A stretch of 33,052 bases of DNA. Origin: Methanobacteriota archaeon (lineage in GTDB: Archaea; Halobacteriota; Methanomicrobia; Methanomicrobiales; Methanomicrobiaceae). Shown piece by piece: positions 30,910-33,052 of this stretch. Below the pieces are notes generated by a model. The model worked only from the letters and a program-made list of their open reading frames with translations. It had not been told where the DNA came from and searched no databases. The stretch lies in contig JAENZA010000013.1 in the NCBI GenBank assembly GCA_016841485.1, forward strand, positions 1-33,052. The letters are read 5' to 3'. A program made the translations under genes and the position numbers. Every line of letters starts with the position of its first letter. Position 1 is the stretch's first letter.

Positions 30910-32854
30910 GGTCACTGCCGGAGTGCATGCCGAGCGCAGGGAAGAGATGATTGCCGCCCTGCATGAGGCCGGGGTCATTGAACTCCAGGCGGTCACCGAT
31001 ATCGATGAGCTGCAGGTACTTATCACATCGGGCCGCCGCTCGGCATCGGTTCCCGAGATTGCAGAGGTCCGCTCCCACATTGAACGGGCCGTTGAGATCC
31101 TCGCGTCCGTCGTCCCGGAACCGAATCCTATTGTCGCGATGTTCGGACGACCGCCGAAGGAAAAGGCTTCATTTTCCGTTGTTGACGCCACTTCCGTTCT
31201 TGCAGAGGCGAAACGCTTCACGGAATCGGTGACCGAGATCCTCTCCCTGCACACCCGGGAAATTGCAATAATTGAACGTATGGCACGGCTTGACGAAGAG
31301 GAGCTGATGCTGCGCCTGCTCCTTCCGTTCGGCATCGAACCCGGGTGGCTGAAGACCTCCTCCCTGCTGGAGGTCCGGGCAGGGATCATACCCGACGGAG
31401 AATGTGCAGACATCGAGGCACATCTGCGGGAAAAGGTGCCGGACCTTGCGATGGCCAAGATGGTATGCGGTGTGGGGGATCACCCGACAACGGTCGTTGC
31501 CATCGCCCACCCCGATGCGGCGCAGGAGCTGGACGTTGTGCTCCGTTCGCTTGCATTCCATGAATTCAATCCCGAAACGGCAGAAGGGTCGGCCAAGGAG
31601 GGTCTTGCAGCCGTCACCCGGGAGAGGGACAGGCTGGTGGAGGAACGAACAGAGATTCACACCTCACTTGTTGCCATGGCGCAGACCCGTCTCGAACCGC
31701 TTCGTGCGATGGCCGAGGAACTTGCGGTCATGCGGGACCGTGAAGATGCAGCCCCCCTCTTTGGGAAGACAGGGACGGTCACGGTCATACAGGGCTGGGC
31801 ACGGGAGAAGGACATGCCGAAGGTACATGAGCTCTGTGACGCCTCGTCAGGGGGGCTCTCCTTTAGCACCACCACGCCGGTTTCGGGCAATGTACCGGTG
31901 GCGTTTGATCACCCGCGGTGGCTTGCCCCGTACGGGTTTCTGACCGCCATGTTCGGGATGCCGGAATACGGGAAGATTGACCCCACGGTCTTCCTTGCCC
32001 CGGTCCTTGTCATCACCTTCGGCCTCATGCTCGGAGATGCGGGGTATGGTATTCTTCTTGCCCTCATCGCCGCCCTTCTTCTCAGGGGGGCAGGACACAC
32101 CCCCGGCACTGTCCGGGATCTTGCGAGTGTGCTTGTCGCCTGCGGCATCGCGGGCACCATATTCGGCCTTCTCATGGGCAGTTTCTTTGGAGACCTGCTC
32201 CCGCGTATCTTTGGAGAGACTCTCCCCTTCACCCTCATCGAACCCCTCAAAGATCCCCTGACGATCCTCATCATCGCCCTTTCCATCGGCATTGCCCACC
32301 TGAATCTCGGCCTCTCTCTGGCCGCCTACGAACACCTGCGGGAAGGGAAACGGCGGGAGATGCTGCTGGAGGAAGGCACATGGTTCTGCCTTCAGCCCTG
32401 TGCGGCGGTTCTCATCCTCTCATTTTTTGGATGGGGGGCGTTCTCTTCCACCGTCATGATGGCTGCATGGGCCGGTGCTGCAGTCAGCATTGCAGGTATC
32501 ATGCTGGACAAGGGGCCGCTGGGATTCTTCTCCATAACGGGGTACCTGGGCGACTGGCTCAGTTATGCCCGTATCCTCGCCCTTGCCCTTGCGACCGGGG
32601 GAATTGCGATGATGATCAACATTCTCTCCGGAATGATCGCCGGCATCGGCCCGGTCTTTGTGATCGTTGGTATTCTCTTTGCCGTTGCGGGGCATGCGGC
32701 AAACCTGGTTCTCCAGTCGCTCGGCGGATTCATTCATGCGCTCCGCCTCCAGTATGTCGAGTTCTTCGGCCGGTTTTTCCATGCCGGCGGCAGGGCCTTC
32801 TCCCCGTTTGCCGCACGACGGACAGTGACCGAATGGAAAGGAGGCAACAGATGA
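30884..32854 (+). CDS. atpI: A-type ATP synthase subunit I (a subunit)
   Basis: A 656-aa membrane subunit that forms the ion half-channels beside the c ring. The N-terminal half is soluble (AWMVRVTAGVHAERREEM..., with coiled-coil segments EAKRFTESVTEILSL and VTRERDRLVEERTEIH). From about residue 365 come around eight membrane helices, beginning DPTVFLAPVLVITFGLMLGDAGYG, the conserved entry of V/A-type subunit a, and including SYARILALALATGGIAM with the essential Arg (YARILAL) and LHALRLQYVEFFGRF-like FIHALRLQYVEFFGRFF. AGGAGGTGA lies 6 bases before ATG 30884. The stop overlaps the start of subunit K. Confidence 0.96.
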   Translation: MFRTAWMVRVTAGVHAERREEMIAALHEAGVIELQAVTDIDELQVLITSGRRSASVPEIAEVRSHIERAVEILASVVPEPNPIVAMFGRPPKEKASFSVVDATSVLAEAKRFTESVTEILSLHTREIAIIERMARLDEEELMLRLLLPFGIEPGWLKTSSLLEVRAGIIPDGECADIEAHLREKVPDLAMAKMVCGVGDHPTTVVAIAHPDAAQELDVVLRSLAFHEFNPETAEGSAKEGLAAVTRERDRLVEERTEIHTSLVAMAQTRLEPLRAMAEELAVMRDREDAAPLFGKTGTVTVIQGWAREKDMPKVHELCDASSGGLSFSTTTPVSGNVPVAFDHPRWLAPYGFLTAMFGMPEYGKIDPTVFLAPVLVITFGLMLGDAGYGILLALIAALLLRGAGHTPGTVRDLASVLVACGIAGTIFGLLMGSFFGDLLPRIFGETLPFTLIEPLKDPLTILIIALSIGIAHLNLGLSLAAYEHLREGKRREMLLEEGTWFCLQPCAAVLILSFFGWGAFSSTVMMAAWAGAAVSIAGIMLDKGPLGFFSITGYLGDWLSYARILALALATGGIAMMINILSGMIAGIGPVFVIVGILFAVAGHAANLVLQSLGGFIHALRLQYVEFFGRFFHAGGRAFSPFAARRTVTEWKGGNR

Positions 32855-33052
32855 TCATCGATGCAGGACTCATCCTTGCGGTGATAGGTGCGGGGCTTGC
32901 GGTCGGTCTTTCTGCGATTGGGTCCGGCATCGGTGTCGGGATTGCAGGGGCGACCGGGGCGGGCGTCATTGCCATCAGGCCAGAGAAGTTCGGCCGCGCC
33001 CTGGTTTTCCAGGCGGTGCCGCAGACCCAGGGGATGTACGGCCTGTTAATCG
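32851..33052 (+). CDS. atpK: A-type ATP synthase subunit K (proteolipid c), truncated by window end
   Basis: The first 67 residues are visible: a glycine-rich helix (LILAVIGAGLAVGLSAIGSGIG), a polar loop (AIRPEKFGRA) and a second helix starting LVFQAVPQTQGMYGLLI. This is a c-subunit hairpin. Position 58 is Gln (PQTQ) where single-hairpin archaeal c subunits have the ion-binding Glu (PETQ). In duplicated NtpK-type subunits the first hairpin lacks the Glu, so a second hairpin with Glu probably lies past the window edge. The start overlaps the atpI stop (ATGA), with AAAGGAGG upstream. Confidence 0.93.
   Translation, partial: MIIDAGLILAVIGAGLAVGLSAIGSGIGVGIAGATGAGVIAIRPEKFGRALVFQAVPQTQGMYGLLI

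Overview
The window is from a euryarchaeal methanogen, most likely of the order Methanomicrobiales (Methanofollis/Methanoculleus-like; genus uncertain). The evidence is an archaea-only GatD-GatE amidotransferase pair, the archaeal or methanogen families UPF0212/DUF555, DUF2070 and a DUF5350-like protein, an A-type ATP synthase H-I-K gene start, TATA-box promoters with T-rich terminators, and tRNAs without an encoded CCA end.

Layout. 1-465 (-): truncated lipoprotein substrate-binding component of an ABC transporter. 691-9628 (+): compact core block of argH, gatD, gatE, an RGG-tract protein, a small conserved protein, a nitroreductase-fold protein, a UPF0212 protein, a PfkB-type kinase and a DUF2070 membrane protein. 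9772-9856 (+): tRNA-Leu(UAA). 10.1-14.97 kb: TrmO-like tRNA methyltransferase, QueG-like double [4Fe-4S] protein, a methyltransferase with its MarR regulator, a doubtful small ORF and a secreted beta-propeller-like protein. 15.4-19.26 kb (-): a probable operon of lipase-like hydrolase, sulfite-oxidase-fold Mo protein, two-helix membrane protein, ICMT-like methyltransferase, TMEM175-like channel and a soluble methyltransferase. 19.68-22.08 kb (-): RRM RNA-binding protein, then MscS channel abutting a P-loop-like/winged-helix protein. 22.28-25.94 kb (+): MazF-like protein followed by a VWA-PP2C-kinase triad (TerY-P / YegL-YegK-YegI type). 25.94-28.05 kb (-): orphan DNA methyltransferase and GntP-type permease. 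28.2-29.9 kb (+): cysteine-cluster protein and an exported DNase I-like nuclease. 30253-30327 (-): tRNA-Glu(CUC). 30574 to end (+): A-type ATP synthase subunits H, I and K (K truncated).

How it fits together. ArgH makes arginine; GatDE makes Gln-tRNA(Gln) by transamidation; the H-I-K genes begin an ATP synthase operon. About 20 kb of accessory, mostly stress, envelope and signalling genes lies between the two tRNA genes, whose 3' ends both face into it. The strongest candidate system is the kinase-phosphatase-VWA triad, sitting beside a MazF-like toxin, an MscS channel with a nonstandard P-loop partner, and an orphan DNA methyltransferase. Other points are a gatD frame with no ATG/GTG/TTG covering its N-terminal domain, a rare archaeal RRM protein, a palindrome between the TATA box and start codon of marR, and a first ATP synthase K hairpin carrying Gln where the ion-binding Glu is expected.
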